Assembly (NCBI GenBank): GCA_905250075.1
Contig: CAJNOP010000001.1
Span: 3,444,514-3,508,513, forward strand
Origin: Rotaria sp. Silwood1
Taxonomy: Eukaryota > Rotifera > Eurotatoria > Philodinida > Philodinidae
Direction: 5' to 3'
DNA: 64,000 nt
Shown here in pieces: positions 12,933 to 24,229 of this stretch (position 1 is the first letter of the stretch; each line of letters starts with the position of its first letter). The translations under genes and the position numbers were made by a program. The notes under the pieces are model-generated. The model had not been told where the DNA came from. It ran no database searches and saw only the letters and a program-made list of their open reading frames with translations.

Positions 12933-15404
12933 ATGAACGACGATGAATTCGATCAAGTACCTCAAATTTTATTTCAAGATGTTCCATCTGTCAAGTACAT
13001 CCGTTTTGTTGAAGCTCTCATTCCGGTGACGAACGATACACGCGCTGTAGTATGTGGTGCTGACTCTACAAAAGTTGCCATTGTCGCCGCTCGAGTTGGC
13101 AATGGTCGATGCTTGATATTTGGAAATAAACGTTATTCTGATTTTTTTCTTGCTAACGACCCTCAAGATCAACGTTTCATTGAAAATTGTCGTCGATGGT
13201 TGTCTCAAGAAAAAGAAGCACAATTTGAATCGATTGATGATATAGAGTCGATGGACAGTGTCAAAGAAAAAGGAACAATTCTTGTTTGGAATGGGCATCA
13301 CTTTAAAAGCGACACATTCATGAACGATTTGGTAAATAGTATCATGTTTTTCTTTCCATTAAGTATATGTTAAATATTTTCGTATTACTAGAGTGCATTT
13401 TTAAAAGAAGGTGGAGCTCTGATTTGTGGAGCAGGTGCCTGGAGTTGGCTATACTTCAATAGTGGCAAATCTCTTTCGGATTTCATAACTGGTCGTTTTT
13501 GTGATTCTATTGGTGTCAAAGTGACCGGTAATTTGGCTGGTTGTGACGATCCGATTCCATTTAAACCTGAATTGGTCAAATATAAAAATGTTTATAATGT
13601 TGTTCAGGCACTGGCGAGCGAACCGAATAATGCCGAATATTTAGCTATCGTCGGATCGGCAATTAAGGAACTAGGCAATACGTTGCCTGATTTATCGATT
13701 GAAACTCTACAAAATATGGTTCTGAATGCTGGAAGCGATGTTATCCCAACAAAAACATCTCCGATTAAAAATAAATCATGTCGACAGCGGTCGATCGGTC
13801 TGTGCGGTATTTTGTGTGGATTATCTGATACAAAAGCTCCTGGTGAGCATGACCACATTTAACGAAACACTGTAAAGTCTATGTTAATCTTAGGTATAAA
13901 TGAATTTCCGGGTGATTTTGATAATCCACTGTCGATTGAAACAGATGTCACGGTCAATATTCAGTCCAAGGCAGTCAACGAATGGTATTGTACAGGTATG
14001 TTTGAAGATACTTAAATCATGAAGGGATACAATGATTACAAAATCCTTCTTTATCCACAGATTTTAACACGATATCAAGGGCGTTATCTTTCTTTTAGGG
14101 TACTATGTGGCTCCGGGTACTACCATACAAATTGACGTTTCCGAACCAGTTGGTGCAACTGGATGGTCCGCCCGAATTGGTTGTCACAGCGATGATCTCG
14201 GAGTATGTATTCATACAAAACAGTTCGTCATATCAGCATGTATTCGTAATTAATTAGAATTGCGACCAATTACGCCGATGGCCATGTATTTCTACGTGCA
14301 AACTGCTGTCTGTTACTACTGTCGAAATGAGTTCGGCTTTTGGTGGCCTTCTCTTTCTTGAGAGTCCTGCTGTTGAATTGAATTCCATTAGTGTTAGCAT
14401 AAAGAATGTTGTTCTAACACCTGCCTACGATATTATGGATCCCAATCGAGATAAACATTGGGACGATCTACGTGTTCGCGCACAGGGAATATGGGCAGAC
14501 ATAGCTGGCCAATATATTGTTTTCAATCTGCCTTCGCAAAGTGTACGTGATTTAAACAGTGCTCAATTAGATCGAGCTCTTCGTTTTTGGGATACTGTAG
14601 TACTGACTCACCATGACTTGAGAGGTACTACACCGGTACGTCGAGAACGCATCGTATGCGATGAACAACCAGTAACTGGCTACATGCGTAAGAATAACTT
14701 GATTCTTATATGAGCTTCCTGATTGCTAAAAAATATCAATTCACTTTAGATGCTGGCTATCCGATTGTCACTCATTTGGATATAACTGACCCAAAATCTG
14801 AATATTTCTTACTGAATAGTGATATTTTAGAAAAGAAAGGCTTTTGGGGTGTTTTCCATGAAATTGGTCATAATATGCAGCGCGACTGGTGGAGTAAGTG
14901 TTACATGCATGCCCTTAAATATTTGAAAAAAAAAGACTTTATTTAGCTTTCAGTTTTGCGGTTGAAGTCACCGTGAATATTTTTTCTTTACACGCCATGG
15001 ATGTTATTTGTAAGATTCAGCCATGGATTCATTCTTGGCTCGAAGATAAAATAGATAAAGCGAAAGAGAGTATAAAGAAAGGAAAGCCTTTCGATGAATG
15101 GAAAGCAACTGCCGGTGTTAGCTTGTTTATCTACGCACAATTAGCACGAGAGTTTGGTTGGAATAGCTATAAGGCTGTTTTTCGTCAATATGAAGAAACT
15201 AAACCGAATTTGACAAGTGATCAAGAGAAGATAGATCACTGGATCACAACCTTCTCGCATCAAGTAGGCTTTAATTTGGTTCCATTGTTCAAATTCTGGG
15301 GTTTCCCCATTTCACAATCAACTGTTGATGGCCTTCATGACTTGCCAATTCGACAAATCTCTGATGAATTCATTCAAACAGCACCAGATCGGTATCAACT
15401 CTAA
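12933..15404 (+). CDS. TCAF-like protein with peptidase M60 domain, 7 exons, 695 aa
   Basis: Exons: 12933-13331, 13392-13842, 13894-13995, 14099-14202, 14258-14687, 14750-14893, 14947-15404; all phases agree. The N-terminal half resembles TRPM8 channel-associated factors (TCAF/FAM115), with a Gly-rich strand followed by GAGAWSWLYF near residue 150. The C-terminal half is an M60-like (enhancin-type) zinc-peptidase domain: HEIGH at about residues 532-536 with a glutamate 14 residues later (VEVTVN), matching HExxHx(8,28)E. Vertebrate TCAFs bind TRPM8, but many invertebrate M60 proteins are thought to act on mucin-like glycoproteins; which applies here is unknown. No signal peptide is visible at the chosen ATG. 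The protein is shorter than human TCAF1 (about 920 aa), so an upstream exon may be missing. AATAAA follows at 15482. Confidence 0.85.
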
Positions 15405-17186
15405 AGCATCTTCTGTTGGACACAATTAATCTATCTTAGAAGATTATTAGTTGAACTGATGTAGTACACTTCTTATTTAGCAATAAAAATCATAGCATTT
15501 CAAGTTTTAATATAGATGAATCATATTTGTTGTAATCTTTTCTGATGATTAGAACTTATATTTCGTACATGATTTTTTTTTGGCGGAATGCTCAAATTTT
15601 TGGTCAACGTTGTTAAATATACCATTTGTTCGAGAAACAATCGAGTCTTTAACCCAAATAAACAACACTTTTATTTTGCTTGAATAGCCATACACATAAA
15701 GGAAAATTTCTATAGATGTAATAATGTCAATTGATAAATCCTTCAAAATAACTATCATTTGATATGCACTCGTATTTCTGACTTTTATTTTCTATTCATG
15801 AGTAGAATAACCTTCTCTTTCTGTACTGAAGGAAACAGTAGAGATAGAAACAAAACATATCAAGTCAATTTTAAGTGTGTTTTGACGAGTTTGATGAATG
15901 AGGAGAGAGATTGTAAATAGTTGTACATAATGCTCTTCTTTTTCAGTTTTCTACCGTATGTGATATTTCACAATGTTGTATGAGATCGAAAATCATAAAA
16001 AATTACGCAATAGAATTTTGTATCTGTATAATTCAGCTCGAACTTGAATTAAGATTTCGTTTAATACGTATGACTCTATATATTCATTTGATATTCTCAG
16101 TCAATGTCTTTCAGTATTAAGAATACTTTTTGTTTTGATAACTACATATTACTTCTTTTAAGAGCTTCTTCTTGAGAAACTTGACCAATGAAAAAAAGAA
16201 CGGATGTTGAATTTTTACATTTCAATGTCAGTAATTTCTGGATATGTTCTGATAAAAAAAAATCCATGTGCTAAATTTGGACAATTGTTATTATCAGAAA
16301 GTATTTCGGGAAGCTTAGAAATAGTCATAAGAATCTTAGCAATTTGTAAATTCAGGAGAAACACTGAAAAGTGAAAGATCTTTAGCGAAATATTTTCAAA
16401 ATTTAGCGTTAGCATTTGAAGTAGGTCTAGAACACCTAATCTTGAGAATGATTTCTCTTTGACATATCGTATCACGTTCCAAATTGAAAAAACTTTCTTC
16501 ATCAGTTTCAGAACCAAATGCTTTTTTTATGTAAAATTTATAAACAAAAAACATAACATTAAAAGTAAGATTCTAATCTCTTGTTTTGTATGATCTGATC
16601 TTTTTAGGTTCATGGATTGGTGGAAAATTATCACGATACAAAGATTGTTGAACTTCCTACCAGAAGTATTCGATTAGATAACAATACAGTAATGAAGAGT
16701 AGTTACTGATTATGACATGATTTTGCCAAATATAGTTTGTGTTTTAATCAAAAAAAACTTTGAAAAGAACTCGGGAGTAAATTATGTGACGAATGCTGTC
16801 CTAATACTTTGCTCCGGTATTGACTATGTAAACTATTACTAATGCATGATAAACAGAAGCCATTGTTTTGTCCATTTTAATCTCTACTCTAGCAGATTAT
16901 TTCTATGTATCAACATCTAAATATTTATTTTAGATTTTAACTATGTTTATCAATGTGTTGAAATATTTCTGTTTGCATTATATCTGTTTATATTTGTTCG
17001 TATGATATGGCTAAATTATTTAATATCTAATTCAAGTTCTAACCACAGTCATCAATCTATTAGAATTATGCTGTTATTCAAACTCTATATTTATTGATTT
17101 ATTCGAAACATATATATATTGAAGCCTTTGTTGCGTTGAATAATACGACCAAGTTTTTCGTTATTTCACCTTGATAATATAGCTCA
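15405..17186. other. Intergenic, no gene seen
   Basis: AT-rich sequence beginning with the 3' end and polyadenylation signal of the TCAF-like gene (AATAAA at 15482). Short open frames on the minus strand at 15.5-15.8 and 16.2-16.5 kb show no motif, and nothing further is supported. Confidence 0.5.
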
Positions 17187-17906
17187 CGAGGAAAGTCCCC
17201 CCAATTGATCAATCGCTTTTTCGTGGAAACATACATGACCGTATGCAGTTCACTGCGCTGATTCCAAATATCAGGATCTTAGCGGCCTTTAGGTCTTTCT
17301 GGATTCTGTGTCATTACTCTGAACCCTCTTCTAATAAGGAAATCTCTCATGAAATTCAATCTTTTAATCTGTCTACTATGTATCACTAGACAAAATATCC
17401 ACCCGAATACTTTTCTTTTTATAGACAACTCAATCTTAAGTTTCAATGCTAAAATGGATCGTACGAAGAAAAAGATTAAATGTGCAAGTGTTCTCATGAA
17501 GTTAATATTTTTCACAAAATGAAAATATTAAAAAATTTTAGCTTACGAATTGCATTACATAATCTCGCTCAATTAGTCGCTAGTATTGGAAATATGTCCC
17601 CACAGTGCCAATGTTTTATCTTTTGAGAAATTAGCATACTTTTTTTTTCTGTTTTTCGTATTGTTATATACTTTGCTACATATAGCACAGTTATGATGGA
17701 TTTGTGAATATGTGATGAACAAAAGAAAAGAAATATTAGATGACTGTCTCTAGTCAATATATGAATCACTTCTGAGTAACGACACAGAATCCAGAAAGTC
17801 CTACGGGCCGCTAAGATCCTGATATTCGGAATCAGCGCAGTGAACTGCATACAGTCATGTATGTTTCCACAAAAAAAGCGATTGATTACTTGGGGAACTT
17901 TCCTCG
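17187..17906. mobile_element. 720-bp non-autonomous DNA transposon with ~130-bp terminal inverted repeats
   Basis: The left arm (about 17187-17318) and the reverse complement of the right arm (about 17775-17906) match closely over about 130 bp. Shared segments include CGAGGAAAGT, TGGAAACATACATGAC, GTATGCAGTTCACTGCGC, ATATCAGGATCTTAGCGG and TTTCTGGATTCTGTGTC. The 450-bp centre has no transposase-like frame. The arms differ by only a few bases, so the insertion is fairly young. No clear target-site duplication is visible, so the superfamily is undetermined. Confidence 0.85.
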
Positions 17907-18384
17907 TTCGTAAAATATTATTTTATTGTATATTATAATTAGTTTTGCGTTCTTTTTGTTATACTGAAAACTGAATTAAATTGCAATTATAAAAACATGG
18001 TACCATCTGAGCTATTTTCTGTTTTTTGTATTTTCTTTTCTCCATTTTAACCAGCAATTTTAGTTGTTTGCTGTCATTGAAATTTTTTGTTATGCGTGCT
18101 TATAATATGTAAAACAGAGTCCTGGTGAGTATTTTAATATCTTAATACATAAAAATAAACGCGTCGACAAAATAGTCCTGCATTTCTTTCACTTTTACTT
18201 ATATAAGGCGTATTAATTTCATATTTTATTATTTATTGAAATTCGACGGAATCGATTGCTGAATAGCAAGATTTGAGACTAGCAGATTGAATTTGTCTTC
18301 TTCATCAAAAGATAGATTAGTTTATTTACGATAGATTTATACAAAAAAAGCAACTGTTTCAGTGATTATTTTTTTCACTTCTAG
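17907..18384. other. Intergenic, no gene seen
   Basis: AT-rich spacer between the 720-bp inverted-repeat transposon and the Penelope-like fragment. Part may be decayed sequence of the latter, but nothing readable remains. Confidence 0.4.
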
Positions 18385-18850
18385 ATATATATTGATGATA
18401 TTTGGATAACTACAAATTTATTCATTGATGAAATCAAGGTTTAACTTGAAAATGCTGAAACGAGAGATATGAAAGTAGAAATGAATTATGAGATTCACTC
18501 AAGTGTTGATTTTCTAGATGTCTTGGTTAAAAATTAGAATGTTCATTTATTAACATCTATCTTTCATAAACTTTCTGCTGAGCTCTATATTGTACCATAT
18601 TCATTGTGATATTTCATCTAATGCGTTAGTATGGATTGTTCGTCTATGTTCTATTGCGCATAATTTCGATATGAAGTGTATTCCTATTGATCTCTTATTG
18701 TTACGAAACAATCGTTCATCGGATTTCATTTCCAAACAGTTTCGTCGATTTTTTAGATTGAATAATGCCATACCCACTTTCAAACGATTAAATGAACAGG
18801 TTTATCTTCATTTTCATCAAAACGTACTCCATGAATCATCTAGACGTTAG
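18385..18850 (+). mobile_element. Penelope-like retroelement (PLE) fragment, reverse-transcriptase core
   Basis: The plus strand reads a reverse-transcriptase active-site box (YIDDIWITTN, with the YxDD core). It is followed by a stretch ending in SSVDFLDVLV, a HKLSAEPYIVPYS-like segment, and FISKQFRRFF near 18740. This order (YxDD, FLD, HKPxxEPYxLPY, KQFxRFF) is characteristic of Penelope-like elements. The element is an old, broken fragment with several interruptions and no intact ends. Confidence 0.75.
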
Positions 18851-19744
18851 AAACAATTTGGTCATCCGAAAGCAGAATTTCTTCAATAGTGGAAAAAATG
18901 GTATACTTACCTCAGTTCATTAGTAGTCGATGTTAAGATGAAAAACTATTCAAATCTGAATCATACACGATAAAGCTTAGTGATTTATCAATAATCTTCA
19001 GAAGAAATATTATAGGAAATGGAAGAAAGTTTTATATTCTAATACATTTACCTTCATATTTAATAATTATCAATGAAAAAGCATAGAATATTCATTTCTA
19101 TCTTCGTCTTTATCTATTATAGATGAAATATGCTTTCCTCAACACGACCTTTGAAACTTCACATTGATCCAAACAATGAATCTACTTCAGTTCAACAATC
19201 GATAATGAACAAAGCCAGCGCAAGTAGTAAATCTTCAATCACTATGTCCAATCAAAACAATATCTGCATAAACCTTCTCTGAAAACATCCACGCTACAGT
19301 GAACAGAGACCACTTCCGACCATCAGGACGTCATGCTCAACTGTAAAACACCTAATTGTCATTAGACATCAGATTTTAGACAAGGATCGACATGCAGAAT
19401 ACATACAAGTTCATATTGATCTAATTATGAATGGGTTAAGTCCTATTCAAAACGATCGTCGTAAGTAACTTGGAATTATTTTTACAACTTAGCTGATGAT
19501 CTTGGTTACACAGGTAAAATATTAAGATTATAATTGTTTCACTCACCCTCATTGCACCCTAACCAAGCTTCCGAATATAGTAACTGCCGTCATTCACCAC
19601 TAACTCATTATTGCCTTTTTCGAAGATTTTTTTTAATGATTGTGCTGTTTGTTGAATAGAATCAGATAATGTGTGTGATGTTGAAGAAGTAGAACAGCAA
19701 TGAATTAACTGTTGATAACAGTGGTTACTATAGTAAAAACTTCG
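18851..19744. other. Spacer between the two PLE fragments
   Basis: Some stretches, notably plus strand 19130-19460, have coding-like composition but no recognised motif. A minus-strand open stretch at about 19580-19730 is of the same kind. These are probably further decayed parts of retroelements, but I cannot place them. Confidence 0.35.
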
Positions 19745-20560
19745 ACCATCATATGAAATTTTTTTTAACTTTGTTCGCTGAAACTATAATTATTTTTTTG
19801 TTATTGTTCAATTCATATAATGCTTTTCTTTCTTTGGTGTTCAAAGCGTCCTTTTTAGGCTTTTCACAGTGTTGGATGAGCGTGGTTATCTCAGAGATGG
19901 CTAATTATTTTGTAATAGTTGGCGTTGTATTTAATGTATCTTCTCTGCATTTATTATTATGTCAACTACATTCAAAACCTTAGACATTTGTGTAAACCTC
20001 AATTCTTTTGATAGTACTTGTAATTGTTCTTGTGTTAATTCAATATTTCACTTGTTTTTGACACTTGCCAGTCGATTTTTGTTGGCATAGGTAATTTTCT
20101 TCCGATAGTATTCTAGTTTTTATCTATTAACTTATTTAATTTATTCTGATGTTTTGTTTTTCAATTTTTTCTTCCTTGTTTCAATCATGTTTATTTATCT
20201 AGACTAAATCTTTTTTCATTGTGTTTATTTGTAAGTATTTCTTTCATGTATTCACGTAAAATATTTTCTTGAGTTTTCATGTCAGCTGTCATGTATCGTT
20301 CTTGTTTGAATCGCCATTCAGGTGTATTGTTTTTTATTTCTATCACGGTATTATTTATTAATCCATTATTTTTGTTGATCTGTATTTTATTATTTTAATA
20401 CATTCCATTTGGGATTGCGTATTCTTCCTTATAATGCTTTAGAAATTTAATGTGCTGATGTATTTTTATTGATCTTTAATGTAATTTCTCCAAGTTTGAT
20501 GCGATGGTATGCATTCTCTATCCGTAGAAGCTTTTAAATTCACTACAGGCTTTTAGAAAG
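19745..20560 (-). mobile_element. Penelope-like retroelement fragment, N-terminal region, opposite orientation
   Basis: On the minus strand, pieces read NTKERKALYELNNNKKIII followed by SANKV, which matches the conserved LTKEExxALxELxxNKDIVILPADKG block that precedes the fingers of PLE reverse transcriptases. Upstream of it lie a LTQEQLQVLSKELRF-like segment and a Lys-rich helical region with NNTPEWRFKQERYM. The orientation is opposite to the RT fragment at 18385-18850, so these are two insertions or one rearranged copy. It is an old, broken remnant. Confidence 0.65.
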
Positions 20561-20670
20561 AATATATGGATTTATTTATGAACAGTAGATATTTATTTTC
20601 TTATAATTAATTATTTGTGTATTGATGGAAGTTCAATTTAATCTAACCTATTTTTATTTAATTAGTTATT

Positions 20671-20698
20671 TTATTTGTATTTGTATTTGTATTTGTAT
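20671..20698. repeat. (TTTGTA)n microsatellite
   Basis: About four and a half copies of a 6-bp TTTGTA unit. Confidence 0.8.
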
Positions 20699-20814
20699 TC
20701 CATTCTTTTTAGTGTCAATAGTTATTTCTAAGAAAATAAAAATCGATAAGGAAGAGAATATGAGCATCTACTATTCATCCATAAGTCGCATAGGATTGAT
20801 ATTTATTCAAAGTG

Positions 20815-21290
20815 AACAACTGATGATAATGATGTACAAGCAGTATTTGTTTTACTTTAACTCTTTTTGTTTTCACAATGGTAGATATTTCGTTATTGTA
20901 GGCCATTTTTATTTCTCTTTCTTTCTTTTACTCAATTACATTATCGTTTAGCTATACTGTTATGCAGTAATCAGAATACGCTATTTATGTGACTATTAAC
21001 TATGAGTCTTCTCATTATATGAAAAAAAAATCAAAGAATTGATCATTAATACAAGGTTATATCAATAATGTACACGTAAACACGTGGCGCTCTTTGGTAG
21101 TCTATAGTTAAACCAATAACGTATTCTGATTACTGTACGGTATGATAGCTAAGCGAAAATCTAATTGAGTAGAAGAAAGAAAAAAACAAAAATGACTTAC
21201 ATTAACGAAATATCAACCATTATAAAAAGAAACAGAGTTACGGTAAAACAAATACTGCTTTTAAATCATCACTATCAGTTGTTTACCTTT
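20815..21290. repeat. Inverted repeat, arms about 175 bp, spacer about 120 bp
   Basis: The left arm (about 20815-20993) and right arm (about 21113-21290) are inverted copies. Shared segments include AACAACTGAT, GCAGTATTTGTTTTAC, GATATTTCGTTA, CTTTCTTCTACTCAATTA-like and AGTAATCAGAATACG. The arms have diverged by perhaps 15%. It ends about 80 bp before the EF-hand gene ATG. It may be a foldback or MITE-type element, or an inverted duplication. The open frame running over the left arm is not a gene. Confidence 0.8.
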
Positions 21291-21368
21291 GATATATATC
21301 AGTCAAGCGTGAGTATAAAATAAGCTTAACTAAAGAGTAAGCAATAGTGTGACTTCATATTTAGAGCT

Positions 21369-21920
21369 ATGGGCAATCGTGTTAGTCGTCCAAGATTCAT
21401 CGAATGGGATTTAGATCGTTTGGAAAAAATCACGACTTTATCGAAACAACAATATTTAGATCTTTATTATCAATATCAAAATGATAAAGCATGGGGTGGT
21501 TTAGACATGGATGATAAATTATTTTTTCAAAAATATGATGAGATGCTACCAGGTCAACAGACAAAAGAAGAAAGTGATCGAGCATTTTATGCATTTGATT
21601 ACAATAAATCAGGCAAGTTGTCCTTTGAAGAATTTGTTGGTGTTGTTGTTATATTAAATAGTGGTTCAACGACATTGGATCGAATCACATATTTGATTGA
21701 TCAATATAATCCGACTAAGAGTGATAATCGCATTGAACAAGCTTTTGGTAAACTGATATTTGATCGTCTAAATCAATATTATGGTATTAAAAATGTTGAT
21801 CCAGCATCAGCATGGTCAGACTTAGTTGCAAGTACTGGAGAAAACAGTGATCAAGTTGGCCGTGATAAATTTTTGGCTTTTATTGCTGGACATCCAGTTT
21901 ACCGTACATACATTCAATAA
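21369..21920 (+). CDS. EF-hand calcium-binding protein with N-myristoylation signal, 183 aa, intronless
   Basis: Single-exon frame starting MGNRVSRP; Gly2 with Ser6 and a basic residue nearby fits the N-myristoylation consensus, so the protein probably associates with membranes. A canonical EF-hand loop is visible near residues 77-88 (DYNKSGKLSFEE), with Asp1, Asn3, Ser5, Gly6 and Glu12. The segment near residues 40-52 (GLDMDDKLFFQKY) sits where an upstream, non-binding EF hand would be, and a final helical pair occupies the C-terminus. Overall it resembles the neuronal calcium sensor/calcineurin-B group with reduced sites. AATAAA lies 5 bp after the stop. Lack of introns contrasts with its neighbours and could mean retroposition, but the frame is intact. 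Confidence 0.8.
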   Translation: MGNRVSRPRFIEWDLDRLEKITTLSKQQYLDLYYQYQNDKAWGGLDMDDKLFFQKYDEMLPGQQTKEESDRAFYAFDYNKSGKLSFEEFVGVVVILNSGSTTLDRITYLIDQYNPTKSDNRIEQAFGKLIFDRLNQYYGIKNVDPASAWSDLVASTGENSDQVGRDKFLAFIAGHPVYRTYIQ

Positions 21921-23603
21921 TGGAAAATAAACATACTACGCTAAGCATCACTTTTTTATATCATTTAACTTAGTTTTGAATTAAACTCAATTATAGTTGG
22001 AATAAAAAATAAGGAAGTTTTCTTCTTAAATACCAAAGTAACAGATATCTAATCAATTTATTTTCGGCTTTTTCAAATTCAGAATAAACTCATTGAAAAC
22101 AGATTTATGTATCTCTTGATGAAGAAGACAAGTTCAATATACTACTCTCGACTCTTGCTTTTCATCAATTGACAAAGTTCAAAATGACATAAGAATAGAA
22201 TAACCAATGAGTGTACTCAGACGAAATAATCAACGAAATGCAAAGTTTTATTCGGCAACGCATTACATGCTATCTATTGATATATTAGACACTTATCAGA
22301 GCTCTGCATTACATTTTCAAGTGATGAAAACCAAACATAATAGTAAAGGACAAGAAATAAAGTCAATTAAAGTTGTAAGTAAAAATAAGCACAGTGGACT
22401 CTTTGAATCTACCGTATATTTAATAGCGATACGATCGTTTCGCTGAATTTCCATGTATCAGCTAAATAATACAACCTCAGAATTTCGATTCAGAGTGATC
22501 AATATAATGTAAAAACGAAAATAACTGAGGTAAAGTTCAATTAAAACAATTCTTCAATTCAGAACAATGTTGAGTTACATCGTAGATTGAAACGTACGAC
22601 GATTGGAAGTATGATTTCCAAAAGTTACTATTTTCGAAAATATAGCGTATTTAATGAATTCTGAATTTAATACGATGATATTAATAATGGACATAGAATA
22701 AACATATAAATTATCAATTGATTACGGCCAAGTAAAAACATTATTCACAAATCACATAATTTTATTAAATCAGAAATAGCAGTCCAATAAGTTTACTGAA
22801 TTAAAAAATCATTAAATCTTAGCAGTATACTACGATAATCATCACACATGTATAAATACTAATTGATCGACTTATAACAGTTTATAACCAAACTTATATA
22901 AATAGCCAATATATATAATACCAAATAATATCAATAGTTTGTCGAGATGGCTCGGGGTTTTACCATGCCTTTGTATAATATCCCTCAACTGTCTTAGAAG
23001 ATTTCAAATCTGTTGGGCATAAGGCTAAGGTTTCCCAATTCATTTCGCTGGTTTAACCTATCAGTATTAAACAGAGGCACGTTGGACAGATACTATTTTG
23101 ACGTCAACAAATCATATTGTCGTAGTATATTATTAAGAATTTAAAAAGATTTTGCACTTGTCAATAAGAAGTACTAAGTCGAGCAAATATAATATGTAGA
23201 GTCTAATTTCATTGCTTAAGTATTGTATTATTCAATTATTCAGCACAATATTTAAACAATACTATTATATTGGTATCATATACTTGTTCTGGTCGATATT
23301 GATAACTAACTCAATGAAAATACTGTAATTTATTTCATTAGTATTTTTTTTACTATATCTGTGTATTAAAGAATAGGAACCCATAATAGCCTAAATCGAA
23401 ATAGCTAGATCACGTATAACATAAGATCCGACATCATTTAAGCTATAAATCTTCAATCTTTATAATTGATCAATCGTTAAAACTACATTTGTCATTTGAC
23501 TATTAACGCTTCAAATGATGTGTTATACAGATATTTCAAAGAGTTAAGTGTAGCTATATGTTTTAATCAATTTATCTAAAGGCTTCAAGGAATAACATTT
23601 TGG
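21921..23603. other. Intergenic; possible tRNA-derived SINE fragment near 22940
   Basis: No gene is supported. At about 22938-23020 there is a stretch with an A-box-like GATGGCTCGGGG and, about 70 bp on, a B-box-like GATTTCAAATCT. This could be the head of a tRNA-derived SINE, but the sequence does not fold into a tRNA and no second copy is visible in the window. Confidence 0.3.
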
Positions 23604-23716
23604 ACGGAGATGTGGGTGTATATGTGAGCTTTTCTGTGGATCTATTCGTCACTCATCCACATTTACACTGACACTCACTCACATTAACGCACAGCCACGT
23701 CCACAAGCATACCCCC
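23604..23716. repeat. TG-rich hexamer array, inverted pair
   Basis: A short G-rich part (TGTGGGTGTATATGTGAG) is followed by a longer C-rich part of about 70 bp. The reverse complement of the C-rich part reads as degenerate hexamers TGTGGA, CGTGGC, TGTGCG, TGTGAG, TGTCAG, TGTAAA, TGTGGA. It resembles degenerate TGTGGG telomeric repeat on both strands. Confidence 0.6.
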
Positions 23717-23893
23717 CTACTTAAATTTATTATTTGCGCACTTAAAAGTCGAGACAAACGGTTTTTCTTCATGACTGCGGTGAGAGAGGTGAATATTTTT
23801 GTTTGAATTAGTTGAGAGACTTTGCGACCAGAACACGATTGTTCATTCTTACTACTCTGCTGTGTTCTCTACTTGCTTTTTCAACAGTGTCAT

Positions 23894-24229
23894 TTAACAA
23901 CGAACAGCGAAGAAACTCATAAAATTCTTCTTGTTAGCCATCAGGAGAGTGTTGACTTTGTGTAAATCGACATATTTATTCGATAAATTTGCTATAAGGA
24001 AAGCATAGAAGTTTTTGTGTTCAACGGCATCCGTGCAAGTGGAAAGTAGAATCGGTGTTTCTTCATGTAAATCTAACACCTGACGAACTGAGAAAAAGGA
24101 AAAATCAACATCTACTACTGTGTCATCACATTCTGCTTCTCGGTTGTCCGACCCTTCAGGTAGATTATTGACAGTTATGAGGAAAGTTCTATATAAAATA
24201 CAAAAGACATTAGGAAAAATTGAGATCAT
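23894..24229 (-). CDS. Hypothetical exon or protein fragment
   Basis: An open stretch of about 110 codons on the minus strand, preceded by an acceptor-like TATATAG at about 24190. The reading after the acceptor includes NLPEGSDNREAECDD and ends FFAVRC-stop. Composition is protein-like, with acidic and hydrophobic alternation, but no domain is recognised and no upstream exon could be joined. It may be the last exon of a small gene or chance. Confidence 0.25.
   Translation of the reverse strand: MISIFPNVFCILYRTFLITVNNLPEGSDNREAECDDTVVDVDFSFFSVRQVLDLHEETPILLSTCTDAVEHKNFYAFLIANLSNKYVDLHKVNTLLMANKKNFMSFFAVRC

Noticed and set aside
22938-23020. tRNA gene candidate
   Set aside because: A- and B-box-like motifs are present but acceptor and anticodon stems do not pair; at best a SINE head.
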